This document shows positions 1 to 12,093 of a stretch of 64,000 bases of DNA, one piece after another (position 1 is the first letter of the stretch; every line of letters starts with the position of its first letter). This DNA is from Henckelia pumila (Eukaryota; Streptophyta; Magnoliopsida; Lamiales; Gesneriaceae), in the NCBI RefSeq assembly GCF_033568475.1, contig NC_133121.1, forward strand, positions 127,504,375-127,568,374. Reading direction: 5' to 3'. A model generated the notes under the pieces. The model made no database searches. It was not told the DNA's origin and worked only from the letters and a program-made list of their open reading frames with translations. The position numbers were made by a program, and so were the translations under genes.

Positions 1-3000
1 ACCGATAAAACGCGGAGATAACTTTCCTCTCTTGCCAAATCTGACTGTACCTCTAAACGGAGAAATCTTCAAGAAAACTATGTCTCCTTGATCAAAATAT
101 AGAGGTCGCCGTCTGATATTTGCATACTTTGCTTGTCTGTCTTGAGCTATTTTCATTCTTTTCTGTATAAGATTTACCTTGTCAGTCATTTCTCTGATCA
201 AATCTGGCCCAACATCAGGAACTTCTAAGATATCATCCTAATATAACGGTGATCTGCATTTATTTCCGTACAGTGCTTCAAAAGGAGCCATCTCAATACT
301 GGTCTGATAGTTGTTATTATAAGAAAATTCTGCAAGTGGTAATGAATCTTTCCAACTAGTACCAAAATCTAGTACTACAGCTCTCAGCATATCCTCAAGT
401 GTCTGGATAGTCCGCTCTGACTGTCCATCTGTTTGAGGATGATAAGCTATACTCAGATGCAATTGAGTACCAAGAGCTTGTTGCAAGCTATGCCAAAAGT
501 GTGATGTAAATCTAGGATCTCGATCTGAAACAATAGATTTAGGCACACCATGTAATCTTACCACTTATCTGACGTAAATCTCTGCCATCTGATCATGTCT
601 GTACGTCATTCTGTACGGAATGAAACATGCTGATTTCGTCAAACGATCAATAATCACCCAAATGGCATCATACCCTCTGGATGAACGTGGTAGATGTGTA
701 ACGAAATCCATGGAAATGTGATCCCATTTCCATTCTGGAACTGATAGACTCTGTAATAGACCACCTGGCTTCTTTCGTTCAGCTTTCACCTGTTGGCAAT
801 TCAAACATCTGGATACAAATTCAGTCACATCTGACTTCACCTGTTTCCATCAATACTGCATTTTCAGATCATTATACATTTTTCTGCCACCAGGATGAAT
901 ACTGAATCGACTGTTGTGAGCCTCTTTCAGTATCTGGTGTTTTAAATCTGAAATATCTGGAACAAAAAGTCTGTTATTCACATGTAACACATCATCAGCA
1001 CTGACCTGATATTCAGATTGATGTCCAGATCTGACAATAGCAATCTAATTTTGAATATTCTGATTCTCTTTCTGTGCTTCTTTGATTCTCATTGACAGTT
1101 CTGGCTCAGCTTTTATAGCACAAACACGAATAGGTCGCATATCTATTTCAAATACTAATCCAGAAATACAACAATCTTCCACCAATTGAGATACACCTAT
1201 CGTAGACAAGGATAAAGAACATACCTTTCTACGATGTCTCATATTCAATTCTGATTGCGAAAATAGATATTTCAAACTTTTGTGATCAGAAAAGATGTCA
1301 AACTTCTCACCATAAAGATAATGTCGCCATATCTTCAATGCAAAGACGATAGAGGCAAGCTCCAAATTATGGATAGGATACCGAGTCTCGTGTGGCTTCA
1401 ACTGTCTTGAAGCATAAGCGATAACATGTCCTCGCTGCATGAGCACACAACCCAGACCCTTGTGAGAAGCATCACAATATACAACAAAATCACCTGTATA
1501 TGATGGAATTGTCAAGACAGGTGCACTTGTAAGCCTTTTCTTCAATTCCAAGAAACTCGTTTCACAAGCTTCAGTCCAGACATACGGTATATTTTTCTGA
1601 GTTAATTGCGTAATAGGCTTCGCAATGCTGGAGAAATCTCTGATAAAGCGTCTATAATACCCTGCCAAGCCCATAAAACTCCGTATTTCTGGCACTGACG
1701 TAGGTCTAGGCCAATTCAGTACAACCTCTACCTTGCTTGGATCCACTGAAATCCCATCACCTGAAATAATATGCCCAAAAAACACAAATTTCTGCAACCA
1801 AAACTCACATTTCGATAACTTGGCATATAATTTCTCATTTCTCAAAGTCTGTAAAATGATTCTGAGATGTTCAGCATGATCATCCACATTCTTGGAATAT
1901 ATCAAGATATCATCGATAAAAATAATGACAAAGTCATCCAAGTATTTCTGAAATACCCGATTCATCAATCCCATAAACACTGCAGGAGCATTGGTTAACC
2001 CAAAAGGCATGACGATGAATTCATAATGTTCATACCTTGTTCTAAAAGCAGTTTTTGGGATATCTTCATCTCGTACTCTCAACTGATGATATCCGGATCG
2101 CAAATCAATCTTAGAATAGATAGCTGAACCCTGTAGCTAGTCAAATAAATCATCTATTATAGGCAGTGGATATTTATTCTTGATTGTTACCTTGTTCAAT
2201 TGACGATAATCAATACATAAGCGCATTGAACCATCTTTCTTTCGTACAAACAGTACCGGAGCGCCCCAAGGTGAAACGCTCGGCCTAATGTACCCCTTGG
2301 CCAACAAATCTTCCAGATGATCCTTCAACTCCTTCAATTCAATAGGTGCCATTCTGTAAGGAGTTTTGGATATTGGTTGTGTACCTGGAATTAAATCAAT
2401 GCTGAAATCTATCTCTCGGACTGGAGGTAAACCAGGAATTTCATCAGGAAATACATCAAAAAATTCATGTACAACTGGAATATCTATTACAGCTGGACTG
2501 GATTTCAATACATCAACTGCATAAATTAGAAATCCATCTACACCTCTCTGCAATAAATGGTTCATAGATAACACAGATATCAAAGGGATCTTGGCTCGAG
2601 AACCCTTACCGTAGAATTTCCATTCAGATGCCATTTCTGGTCTAAATCTTACCACTTTCTGGAAACAATCTACAGTCGCCCTGTACTTGGTTAACATGTC
2701 TATACCAACAATACAATCGAAATCTGATAATCCAAGTACTATACAATCTATATCAATCACATTCTCGTCATATTGCAAAGCACAATTTCGAATCATTCTA
2801 ACAGAGATAATACCTTCACCCAAAGGTGAAGAAATAGAAACAACAGTAGGCAATGGCTCAGACAATAAAGAATGCATCATAGCAAATTTTTCAGATATGA
2901 ATGTATGTGATGCACCTGTATCTATCAAAACATAGGCAGTATAACCATAAATAGAGCAGTTACCTACTATGACATCGTCAGGTGCTGCCTGAGCCTGCTC

Positions 3001-3399
3001 CTCAGTAAGTGCAAATACTCGAGCCTGTTGCCTAGGAGGTTGAGTCACAGTCTGGCTTCCTCCTACTTTGGTCTGTTGCTGAGGTTGGAATGAATGCACT
3101 GATTGCCTTTTTGCCTGAGGTGCTGGTCGAGAAGAACTTTCACCAATAGCTCGTTGGAGACATACCTTGGCATAATGACCTGGTTGGCGACAAATATTAC
3201 AATTTCCTGACACACCTCTACACTGTTCAATAGCGTCGTCCACCACACTTACCACAAAATACTCCTGACTCACCAGTTCTCTGCCCTGTACCAAACTGTA
3301 TCTGTCCACTAGAACTGGAAGAACTACTGCCTGCCCTCTTGAATTGCTTCCCTTTAGGCCTGAATCTTGAATCCTTTCTACCACTGCTTCCTCCCTCAA
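1..3399 (-). pseudogene. pol of gypsy element 1 (PR-RT-RH-INT) with several stops
   Basis: Domains in order on the minus strand are: zinc knuckle, aspartic protease [12 protein letters not shown] (about 2900-2935), reverse transcriptase with [18 protein letters not shown] and the catalytic FIDDILIYS (about 1890-1915), RNase H starting [15 protein letters not shown] (about 1430-1480), and integrase with the zinc-binding CLNCQQVKAE and core pieces SDRDPRFTS and [10 protein letters not shown]. All pieces share one frame but are split by stops at about 2137, 1045, 848, 565 and 238. The integrase C-terminal part (RFGKRGKLSPRFIG) runs into base 1. Domain order and motifs are seen; loss of function follows from the stops. 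Confidence 0.9.
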
Positions 3400-3421
3400 A
3401 TCTGGGAGATGGTTGTTGAAA

Positions 3422-4167
3422 CTATGGCAGATTCTGTGGAACTGATGCTGATACAGGCTGTGGCAATGGCTGTGGAATAAACAGTGCTCCTCTTTGTCGC
3501 AATAATCCCGCTTCTGCTCCCTTAGCTTTATTCAAGGCGTCAGCAAAAGTATTGGGTCGTCCACTATTCACCAACGTAAACGCATATTGATTAAGGCCAT
3601 TGATAAACTGATCTGCAATTGCTTCGTCAGTCGCTGCTATATGTGGAGCAAAATTCAAAAGACTTGAAAATTTGGCCACATATTCTTCAATATTCAAATT
3701 GCCTTGCCTTAGATTGGCAAATTCAGCACCCTTATCCTTCTTGTAAGAGACTGGAAAGAAACATTGATAGAACTCAGTTTTAAATACAGTTCATGTGATA
3801 ATCGTACCTCGTTGTTCCAACGCCCGTTTTGTTGTAATCCACCAACTTTTGGCAACTTCATGGAGTTGATGTATAACTAATCTGATACGACGGTCATTTG
3901 AATAGTCGAGCGCTCAAACAGCTGTTCAATATCTTCAATCCAATTTTCACAATCAACTGAGTTTTCTGTTCCTTTCAGTTTTGGTGGTTTGAATGATTGA
4001 AATCGTTTCAGCAAAGTCTCCATTGGAGTTGCAGTAGGATCCATAGGATCAGCAGATGTACTACCTTGTGCATTCTGAGGTTCAGCAACTGGCGGTGGTA
4101 CTGGTGCTGGTTCAGCCTGAGGAACCACTAATGGATGTCTAACGGCCGGTGCATTACGAGGAGGCAT
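3422..4167 (-). pseudogene. gag of gypsy element 1, frameshifted
   Basis: The frame opening at 4167 begins MPPRNAPAV, a proline/alanine-rich start common in Tekay-type gag, and runs into a capsid-like segment (FKPPKLKGTEN ... WIEDIEQLFER) before a stop at 3877. The rest of capsid, including NIEEYVAKFSSL and FINGLNQY, reads in another frame at 3697-3422. At least one frameshift therefore lies between about 3880 and 3700. The zinc knuckle [14 protein letters not shown] follows in the original frame near 3170-3215. Gag would form the virus-like particle that packages element RNA; this copy cannot encode a full one. Confidence 0.8.
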
Positions 4168-4439
4168 ATCTTATTGTCAAACAGATTAGTGCATAAACAA
4201 TATCATATGCAGCAATTTATTCCATCCTTCTCTGATAAGCATTCTCATGCATTCTCATGAGAATTCAGGTTCTGACTGAGGATAATCTGGAATACGATTG
4301 CATATATAGCATGCAATAGCAATAAAAGCACATAATCATGCAATCACATAATTATTGCAATATAAAGCATCCTAGCATATAATGCACATAATCAGATACA
4401 ACATGTCATCTCATGTAATATCAAACAGTCAGACAGACT

Positions 4440-6226
4440 CAATCTTATCTTATCTTAGGGCAATTTATAATTAATAACAATACAACAAGTACTCAAAGGC
4501 AATAAATATCCAAGAGCTAAAATAAAAAAAAATTTAAAAGTTACAGTGTCTCGCTTGATCGGATAAACTTTCCCGATCGAGCGAGCTCAAAAGAAAAGCT
4601 CTCGGGTTCAAAAATAATTGGCCTCGCTCGATCGGTGAACTTCACCCGATCGAGCGGGCACAAAACTAAAATTCTCTGTTTTGAACAAACAGGCCTCGCT
4701 CGATCGGTGGAGTTCACCCGATCGAGCAGGCTTCAATTTCTGAAAATTCTGCTGCTAACAAAGTGCTGTCAAACAAGCTACAAAAATATATACATGCTAT
4801 CTCATAACATCTTATAATCTTCCATACACAAGAGATCTAAGCTAACATGTATTCCACAACATTATACAATGTTCTTATATTATTTCTAGCATGGTTCATC
4901 AACTCAAAGTACAAGACATTCTGCTACAACCCGAGTTCTCACGTGCTATGACTTTCTCTCGAGCTATCACTGTCTCTTCTGACTAGCTCCTGCCTCACCT
5001 ATTGCCATGCACACATACAAAACAAAGCAATAGCCGGATAACTTCGGTGAGAATAAAATCCCAGTATAAACCACATAAAGTGCGAGATAATAAACGTGAA
5101 TGCAATGCATATGACAAAAGAGGCTATCAAGCTGATATCAATAGGACATAAGTTCTTGGGATCCCGAGGAAATAAAATCTTCAACTAACACCAACTCACC
5201 CAGTCGATGTGAAGTCAAATACTTTATTTCCTCTGACTTTGGTGCAACTATAGTGAGTCTTCTGGCTCTGGAAGTAAGTCTACATTCCGTGCCACTCAAC
5301 TACAGTCCGCCAAACGTCATACGCACTCTAGGCCTTTCAACCCTCTGTGCTTTTCAGGTTGGAGTTCAATATGAATGCAACATGTTCTGTATGCATTAAA
5401 TGCTATAAAACATCTTGAACACTTAATTAAATAAACAAGCAAAGAAGTCAAATCATCTAATACATAAAACACATAAACAACCAAGTATGTGATTAACAAG
5501 GGAATACTCGAAACAATAGCTATTTCGAGCGTTCTATCCCATCTGGATTAGCTGTCATTTATACCTTTCAATAGCACGTCTGAAAGTACTTCAAATCTGC
5601 AATTACATGACATGATGAACATATATCAAAATCTGCTCAAAGTCGTTGCAATTTAATCAATCAAACTACTTCAAACCTCAAGCTTTTTCTATTCCGATTT
5701 GAACGTTGAATTACCGAGTTTCAAACACTTCAAACCAAATCTGAAAATGAAGTTTCACAAGCTCAAAGATCAGCTTATCATTCAATCTCAAGCATAGCCA
5801 ACTCAATAAGATCAAAAGTGTATCAATTCGGAAATCGTCGGCGTAACGGCTAAAAACCGACAACCGAATCAATATCACAATCAATCTAACAAGAAATATA
5901 ACTCATAATCTCTAATATATCATCTCAATACCATCAAAATCAGTATCATTCAAACATGGTAGCACAATCGGTACACCTCATATATGACTATATCTTAAAA
6001 TCATAAAATTGTAAAATGGCTGAATAATGTATAAGTGTAGATAAATATTAGCCAAATTGTAGTTTAGTCCCTGAACTTTTGGCTATTTTCAATTCAGTCC
6101 TCGGAAAAGCGATTTAATTCAATTTCAATCCTTATTCATTTAAGAATATTAGAATTTAATTCTAAACTCCAAATATTCCCAAATTAAATAGTCTTGGATT
6201 AAAATTAAATAATCCCGGGCCTTACA
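4440..6226 (-). repeat. 5' LTR of gypsy element 1 (inner edge approximate)
   Basis: The minus-strand start TGTAAGG at 6226 is clear because the Helitron coding frame resumes beside it. The inner edge near 4440 is estimated from the related solo LTR at 8780-10982, in which about 120 bases follow the hairpin array. Both LTRs share a block that reads, on the coding strand, TTCTCACCG then a short gap and ATCCGGCT, then GTGTGCATGGCAA (here near 5000-5070 reversed), so they belong to one family. The LTR carries three CGATCG-type hairpins at 4549-4731. No clean tRNA-iMet primer site could be read between the LTR and gag. Confidence 0.65.
4549..4731. repeat. Triplet hairpin array in gypsy-1 LTR
   Basis: Three dyads of the form CGCTYGATCGG - short loop - CCGATCGAGCG have left arms starting at 4552, 4625 and 4697, a spacing of 73 and 72 nt. 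Loops are about 8-9 nt (for example ataaactttc, tgaacttca). The bases between the hairpins are A/T-rich and poorly conserved. See the finding on periodic hairpins for the same design in other elements. Confidence 0.9.
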
Positions 6227-7389
6227 CTACCAATATGCAGTAAGAAAGATTTATCATTCTCTCTTATTTGTAGCTTATAACAATAATACTCGCGGCATGA
6301 CACCGTTGACCTTTTGTTTTTATTCTTCTCGAAATCTTCAGTGTGTGTGAAGTAATTTTCATTTGCAGGATTTCGAATGTCGTATATAGTTTGACCACCA
6401 CATGTTGGTGTAGGAGTCATTCTTTTTTGTCTTTGATTTAATTTTTCAATTTGTCGATGCCAACCAGGTTCTCCATTTGGAAATATAAGAGGATATTGCA
6501 TAGGATCATAACAAGCAAAGTAATGTTTAATTATCTGAGGATAGCTGTCTTTTGGATACACTTGTATGTGTTGACTTGTATATTGCTCGTTTTCGTTAGA
6601 TTCTAGCCATATTCCAACAATTTGAGACACAGTGGGATTATTAAAGACACGCTGGTCAATGTTAGGATCAGCTTGTAAAACAATTTTATATTTGTGTAGG
6701 TTTTGAATACTATTGAGACTCCAGAAGAAATTTGCATATGGATTTATTGTTAAAATATGAGTTAATTTATCTACAAGAGTTTCCCTGAATTTTGAACTAA
6801 TACTCATTCGATTGAAGATCTCATGTTCGGTATCAAAAAAATACATTTGAAGATTTTTAGGCTTTTCGTTATTTGATGGTATTAATTGATCCATGAAATG
6901 ATAAACTTGACCTTGTACACGAAAAGTATAAATTCCAGCATTTCTTGTAGCTAAAGATTTGTCACAATGTACACCGATTGATGTAAATGCAAACATGTTA
7001 TTGTAACTACGAACACAATTATTGAATTCTTTAGCATATTCACCATTCCCAAGATACAACTGTACTAACTCAGCAGGCATTTCTGTGGGTAAAATATTAT
7101 TTCTCCTGGTAAACAACAAAACATTGGTGGTTCTAGGTAAATACGTTTTGCTCCACAAAATTCACAGTTTTGTACATTAGGTAATGAATCTGGGCTGCTG
7201 ACTATATAGCTTAATGGGTCAACCTCAACATTTTCATTGTCAATGGTATTTAGGATTGCTATTTGCCTTTGTTCTTTTCGTCGTATATTTTTTTTCCAAT
7301 CTACGGTTTTCTAAGCAAGCATATTTCCTTTTCTGAGATTTCATTAGCTTATTAGCGTCTAAGACATTCCCTTCTCCACTTTCTGACAT
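6227..7389 (-). pseudogene. Helitron Rep/helicase N-terminus (Helitron_like_N), broken
   Basis: The start at 7389 gives MSESGEGNVLDANK followed by a basic KRKYACLENRRLEKKY stretch, the usual RepHel opening. A zinc-finger segment CEFCGAKRIYLEPP then CCLPGEI reads in a second frame around 7100-7175. The Helitron_like_N region (GIYTFRVQGQVYHF, PLIFPNGEPGWH, SCREYYCYKLQIR) reads in the first frame again from about 7095 to 6227. Two frameshifts, near 7250-7290 and near 7095, are therefore needed to explain the reading. The coding sequence is cut at HIG by the gypsy LTR. In intact family members this protein nicks and rolls out single-stranded DNA for transposition; this copy cannot work. Confidence 0.85.
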
Positions 7390-8475
7390 TATCGCCAATT
7401 TCAAGTATGAAACTAAACAAGGTAAAATAGTAAAACCTAAATATTTGCAAGTTAATCTTGGTGAAAACAGCTGAATAAAACACACTATGGTATAGAAATA
7501 AGTTTAGTAGTTGAGTACTTATTAAAGGTAAAGAAAAAGGTAAAGGATAAAACAGTGTACCTAAATATTCGTCAGTTTAATCTTCTTCGAAGCTACACAT
7601 CAGCACTATAAATCTGTTATTTTAATAGAAAGGCAAAAGTAAAGACCACAAGTGTAATTCGTGGGTCCATGAATAAAAAATGAACATACTGATATGATGC
7701 CTCGTGTTTTTTATTTATAATTTATAATTTTAAAATTTTAACATCTTTTTTTTATATATATTTGTTCGGGAAGTTATAAATCAAATTCTTATTCGCATTC
7801 ATGATACTTTAATTTTAAAATTCTTCAAAGGGTTGTTATAAATATCTATCGCACACTGGTTATTCTTCGAGGATTGCTAACATATACATTATACACTAAT
7901 AATATTTGAAAATTATCTGTTTCATATATAACCAACATTTTGAAAAAAAATTCTGTTGATTGTTGGGATTAATGGAGGACATAGAGGAGACAAATGAATC
8001 AAAAGCATAAACGTAACAAATTAACTCAATACCCAAGATTTATATTTACTACAGGACATATCTTAGTTGACAAAACAATAAAGACAATCTTACAACCTCC
8101 ATTCAAAAATCATATGAATCAGCAAAAACCACAGGCAAAAAATTCTTATTATAACCGAAAATATTGAATTTTTTTTTCAACTCTCGGCTAAAAAAATTCA
8201 TTCTATTTTCCAATCTTCATCTCTGGCTATTCATTTTATTTTCCAGTGTAAGCCAAAGAAAACGTTAATCTAAGAAAATAGATCGTAACAAACAGCAAAC
8301 AATTCACGAGATACTATTCGAAAGATTCCAAGCTAAGGAAATTGTAAAAAATTAAAGAAATTGGAGAAGATGAGAAAATGTGAAGACCGATGCAGAATAA
8401 ATTAATTACCTATCTTATAAGTTGATCACCTATCTTATGAGCCGCTTCCTTTTTTACGAATTTTTTCTCTTGTAG
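7390..8475 (-). other. Helitron leader upstream of helicase, no gene seen
   Basis: About 1.1 kb of AT-rich DNA lies upstream of the helicase start. No open frame with family features was recognised. At about 8475 it joins the block shared with the two chimeric Helitron copies; left of that point the copies differ (helicase leader here, Athila integrase there). Confidence 0.5.
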
Positions 8476-8779
8476 CTGTGGAAAAAATAGACGTTAGATC
8501 ATTTGAAAAAAAAAACAACAAGAACACGTTTGCTAGTTAGAACAGAAACCGATGCATCTTCAAATAGGGAAAAAGGCTACGAGAACAAACCCGTATGAAA
8601 AGTTACAAGTCCAAACCAGATACCACAAAACAAAAAAATATTGGATGATACAGGAGAACACTTGGTTAATGCTAAACACCTCTTAAAAAAACACACATCT
8701 TAAATCAGTAAAAAGATCTATGCATAACATTGTCTTTGTAGGCATAAGATCTTTTATAGGTAAACAAAAACACATCTTT

Positions 8780-10982
8780 TGTAACGCCCCAAAATTATCT
8801 TAATGAACTTTATTTTAGATAATCAGAGATTTTAGAAGTCGAGGGCCGATTCGTTTTTGATCAGGGACTAGAATGCAATTTTTGGAAATTTCAGGGACTA
8901 AAACGCAATAAATGGATTTATTAGATATTTAAGAACCTTTTGACTTTCTTTTCCACTCCATCTTCCCCTCCATCTCGCCTTCCTCCATTTTAGGCGTGAG
9001 AAAAGCTTTCCAAGCTTTTGTGATTTCGGTTCTAGCTCAATCCGTCCGATAGAATTTATTTCTGACTGGATATCTGCGATCACAGCGACGAGTGCTCCGT
9101 TTAGAAGTAAGTTTATCTTATTTCTGAGATGTTTGAATTTTTGGATGTCTTTAGTTTTGATTTATATTCGGAGAGGATGATTATGTGATAGCTGTGATAG
9201 TATATCTAAGACGGTTCGAAGATCTGACGACGATTGGAATTGATATAAATTTTCTAGTCATTTTCAAAAATTGGAGTTTTGTGATGTGTTGGGATTGTGA
9301 TGGAATTGATGTTTGAAGATTGAATTGAGTATATTGAGTTGTTTTTTTTATGTCTGCATTTCCCGTTTGATCAGTTTATAGCTGTTATGCCGTCAGTTTG
9401 AGTTTTGTAAATCGTTTCGATGTTTTGATCGTATCGAGTTTGATTGAGATTTTAGATGTCGATATTGATCCTTTTGACTCCTTCTGATAGATTGAAGTGA
9501 AGTCAACAGAGTTGCGAGATAGCAGCTGTGGTCAGTTTGGAAGATTGAAGTCGGTACAGTATCGATTTTCTTATTTATCGATTTAAGAAGTTGATTGATT
9601 TTCGAATGAAATTGTTGGATATTGACTATTATCCTTATTATTGTTGTTTCATATTTCAGTACCTTCGAAGAGAATAAGGTAAAAGATGACTTAGAATTGA
9701 ATGGAACGATTAACTCGAATTAGACTTTATTCGAGTGTTCCGAAGAAATCACATACTTGAATGATTGAATGCTTATTTGAAATCATTTTTGAATGTTTAT
9801 TTGAATGCATAAGATTATATATGCCTTTATAATTATGAAATCATGTTTGAATGATTATTTGAATTGATTAATGAAAGCATGATTGAATGTTAACATGAAC
9901 TGATGATTGAAATGATATTAGAATGCATGAGATGACATATGCATTCATATTGAGCCTTGATTCATTTCAATTTGATTAGACGATCTAGAGATTGTAGTTG
10001 AGTGACTTGGTTGGAGATTTTATACCTTGTCAAATAAAACTCTCTATAATGCTCTGGAGTCTAGAGGATTAAAATATGCCTCGTCCACCTCGAGAGGGGA
10101 GTTCGGTGTGATTGTTGGATATTTTAACCTCGGGATCCCAAACCGAAGAAAGAAAGAAAGAAGAATTCCCTTTGATTATCTGAGTCTGATAGTCCAGAAG
10201 TTTTAAAGACATACATATCATTTTAATTTAGTACTTGAATGAATTACTCGAATTATATCTGAAGTTTATATATGACTTGGATTGATTGCATGTATTGATT
10301 TATATGTTTAATTGATATGCATGATAGTCTCTCTTTTATTGGGAATTATATTCTCACCGGATTATCCGGCTGTTGTCTTGTTTTTGGATGTGTGCATGGC
10401 AACAGGTGGGGCAGGATCGAGTCAGAGACGACGGGGATAGAACGAGAATGAAGATTAGAAGTGAGACTTCGAAATAGAAATTGGAAATGCATGTCAATCT
10501 AGTTTATGTTTTGGAAGCATGTTCTAATAGTTGGTTGAATGTATAATGTTAGAACTACCTGGTATTGTTATTGCATGTTGATCGAATTTATACATGTGGT
10601 TGGTGTATATGTTGGAAGAGTTGAGGATTTATTTTGAAGAAGATAAAAACCAGAGTTTTCTGGGCAGTTGGTCTCGCTCGATCGGCAATATATTGCGGAT
10701 CGAGCGAGCACCCATTTCAGCGAGGCAGAGGTTTGATTATGTTGTTCTCGCCCGATCGGTAAAGTTTTACCGATCGAGCGAGCACCTCCCGAGCTGAGGC
10801 AGAAGCTATTTGTTTTTGTTCTCGCTCGATCCGCATGATCTTGCGGATCGAGCGAGCACTGTTCCTTTTTTAAAAAAATTAAAAATTTATTTAGTCTTTT
10901 AATTAGTTGCTTACCTTATGGATCGTGTATGTTTAGTGATGAGATTAGCACTTGATTAGATGATTAGAATCGGGGTCTCACA
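8780..10982 (+). repeat. Solo LTR of the gypsy-1 family
   Basis: The LTR starts TGTAACGCCCC at 8780 and ends GGGGTCTCACA at 10982 (2203 bp), with the 5-bp target duplication tcttt at 8775-8779 and 10983-10987. In copies A and B the uninterrupted sequence (cgcatctttaaaaacc) is present, which confirms the empty site. It shares the ATTCTCACCGGATTATCCGGCT block and the hairpin array with gypsy element 1. A single LTR with matching target duplication and no internal region is what unequal recombination between two LTRs leaves. Confidence 0.9.
10672..10858. repeat. Triplet hairpin array in solo LTR
   Basis: Three dyads have left arms starting at 10675, 10749 and 10823, exactly 74 nt apart. They are CGCTCGATCGGC/GCGGATCGAGCG, CGCCCGATCGGT/ACCGATCGAGCG and CGCTCGATCCGC/GCGGATCGAGCG. 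Where one arm differs, the other usually differs in a way that keeps pairing (for example ATCCGC with GCGGAT). The spacers share a GAGGCAGA core. Confidence 0.9.
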
Positions 10983-11094
10983 TCTTTAAAAACCAAAAAA
11001 CAACACATCTATGTGAAAATATTTACGTAAAACATCCTCTAAGTGTTTGATATTTTTCGAACAGACAAAATATCAGATCTCAAAAATAAAAACG

Positions 11095-11810
11095 CGTATG
11101 AAAATAGACAAAGAAATAAGAAGACGACGCAATAAAAACTCAGATCTAGAAAAAAAATACAGATCTATATGTAAAATCAAGGCTTAACGATTTACGACAT
11201 TTGGGTTAAAAAAATCGATGAGAACAAACCTACAAGAAGATTTGGAATCCCAAGAATAAGGTAGAAGCTGATACGTGAGCAGAGAAATATGGAAGAATGA
11301 TAGAACCTTGATTTACGAAAGAAAAGGCAATGAAATGCGGCAACCGGGAGAAATGGTAATCACCGTTTCCCTCTACCACTCATCCTTCAACATGTTTGTT
11401 CCGTCGGCGGTGGCTATAGAAAATCATAGACGCGTGTTTTTTTTAACCTGTCAAGGTATGAAAATAGACAAATAAATAAGAAGACGACGCAATAAAAACT
11501 CTAGAAAAAAAATACAGATCTATATGTAAAAGCAAGACTGAACGATTTACGACATTTGGGTTAAAAAAATCGATGAGAACAAACCTACAAGAAGATTTGC
11601 AATCCCAAGCAGAAGGTAGAAGCTGATACGTGAGCAGAGAAAGATGGAAGAATGATAGACACTTGATTTACGAAAGAAAAGGCAATGAAATGCGGCAACC
11701 GGGAGAAACGGTAATCACCGTTTCCCTCTACCACTCATCCTTCAACATGTTTGTTCCGTCGGTGGTGGCTATAGAAAATCATAGACGCGTATTTTTTTTT
11801 AACATGTCAA
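11095..11810. repeat. About 360-bp tandem duplication inside Helitron leader
   Basis: Two adjacent near-identical units (about 11095-11455 and 11456-11810) each run from a GTATGAAAATAGACAAA motif through CAACCGGGAGAAA to CATAGACGCGT. The same two-unit arrangement is at about 34170-34885 and 52463-53175, so the duplication is older than the split of copies A, B and C. Plus-strand open frames in it (beginning MSRE) are repeated only because the DNA is repeated. Confidence 0.8.
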
Positions 11811-11858
11811 GGGCAAGTAACTGGCCCATTTTGAGTTATTCGCGCTTTAAGAATAGTA

Positions 11859-11890
11859 CTAGGTTATGCACACCTCAAATCTTGAGGTGT
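11859..11890 (-). other. Helitron 3' terminus (hairpin + CTAG), abutting another Helitron's 5' end
   Basis: On the minus strand a perfect 9-bp stem ACACCTCAA/TTGAGGTGT with a 3-nt loop (11870-11890) is followed by 7 nt and CTAG (11859-11862), then T. That is the standard Helitron 3' end: a hairpin, a short spacer, CTRR and a T from the AT target. The element it terminates would extend to the right; its 5' end was not identified. The next bases (TACTATTC ... AAAGCGCG) look like the 5' end of the RepHel Helitron. Confidence 0.7.
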
Positions 11891-12015
11891 TTTACCCAGG
11901 TTTGTAGATTAATAAATGGCTATATACTATTTTGTTATGTGAATGTATATGCATGCAATGTGTCTATAATCAAAAGTGGTTATGCATAGATGTTATCGAA
12001 TTGAACACACACACC

Positions 12016-12018
<3 letters not shown>

Positions 12019-12091
<73 letters not shown>
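12019..12091. repeat. (TA)n microsatellite
   Basis: About 70 nt of uninterrupted TA. The equivalent tract is shorter in copy A (about 35115-35166) and is part TA, part TG in copy B (about 53401-53450). Confidence 0.95.

Positions 12092-12093
<2 letters not shown>

Larger units (their letters stand above)
1..6226 (-). mobile_element. Ty3/gypsy retrotransposon 1 (degenerate, cut by window edge)
   Basis: Reading the minus strand there is one LTR (outer end at 6226), then gag, protease, reverse transcriptase, RNase H and integrase down to base 1, so the 3' LTR lies outside the window. The domain order with integrase last is Ty3/gypsy, and the motifs ([31 protein letters not shown]) fit a chromovirus such as Tekay/Del. 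The outer end TGTAAGGCCCGGG sits inside the Helitron helicase reading frame, so this element inserted into the Helitron. The bases next to it (ctacc, 6227-6231) would be one target-site duplicate; the partner is off-window. Several in-frame stops and a gag frameshift make it inactive. Confidence 0.9.
6227..11858 (-). mobile_element. Autonomous-type (RepHel) Helitron, 5' portion
   Basis: This is the 5' part of a Helitron on the minus strand. It contains the N-terminus of a Rep/helicase gene (6227-7389), a leader (7390-8779 and 10983-11858) interrupted by a solo LTR, and a 5' terminus near 11858 that reads TACTATTCTTAAAGCGCG. The rest of the Helitron, with the Rep HUH motif, helicase and 3' hairpin, would lie left of the gypsy insertion at 6226, outside the window. 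The terminus directly abuts a CTAG belonging to another Helitron 3' end, so the expected initial TC is not seen. Confidence 0.7.

Noticed and set aside
4549..4731. CRISPR array
   Set aside because: Regularly spaced short palindromes look superficially like CRISPR repeats, but there are only three units, they lie in retrotransposon LTRs of a plant genome, and no cas genes are present.
11275..11989. Plus-strand open frames starting MSRE..., repeated at 11275, 11630, 34712, 52643 and 52999
   Set aside because: They lie in the Helitron leader and recur only because the DNA is duplicated. No domain, splice or codon evidence supports a protein.
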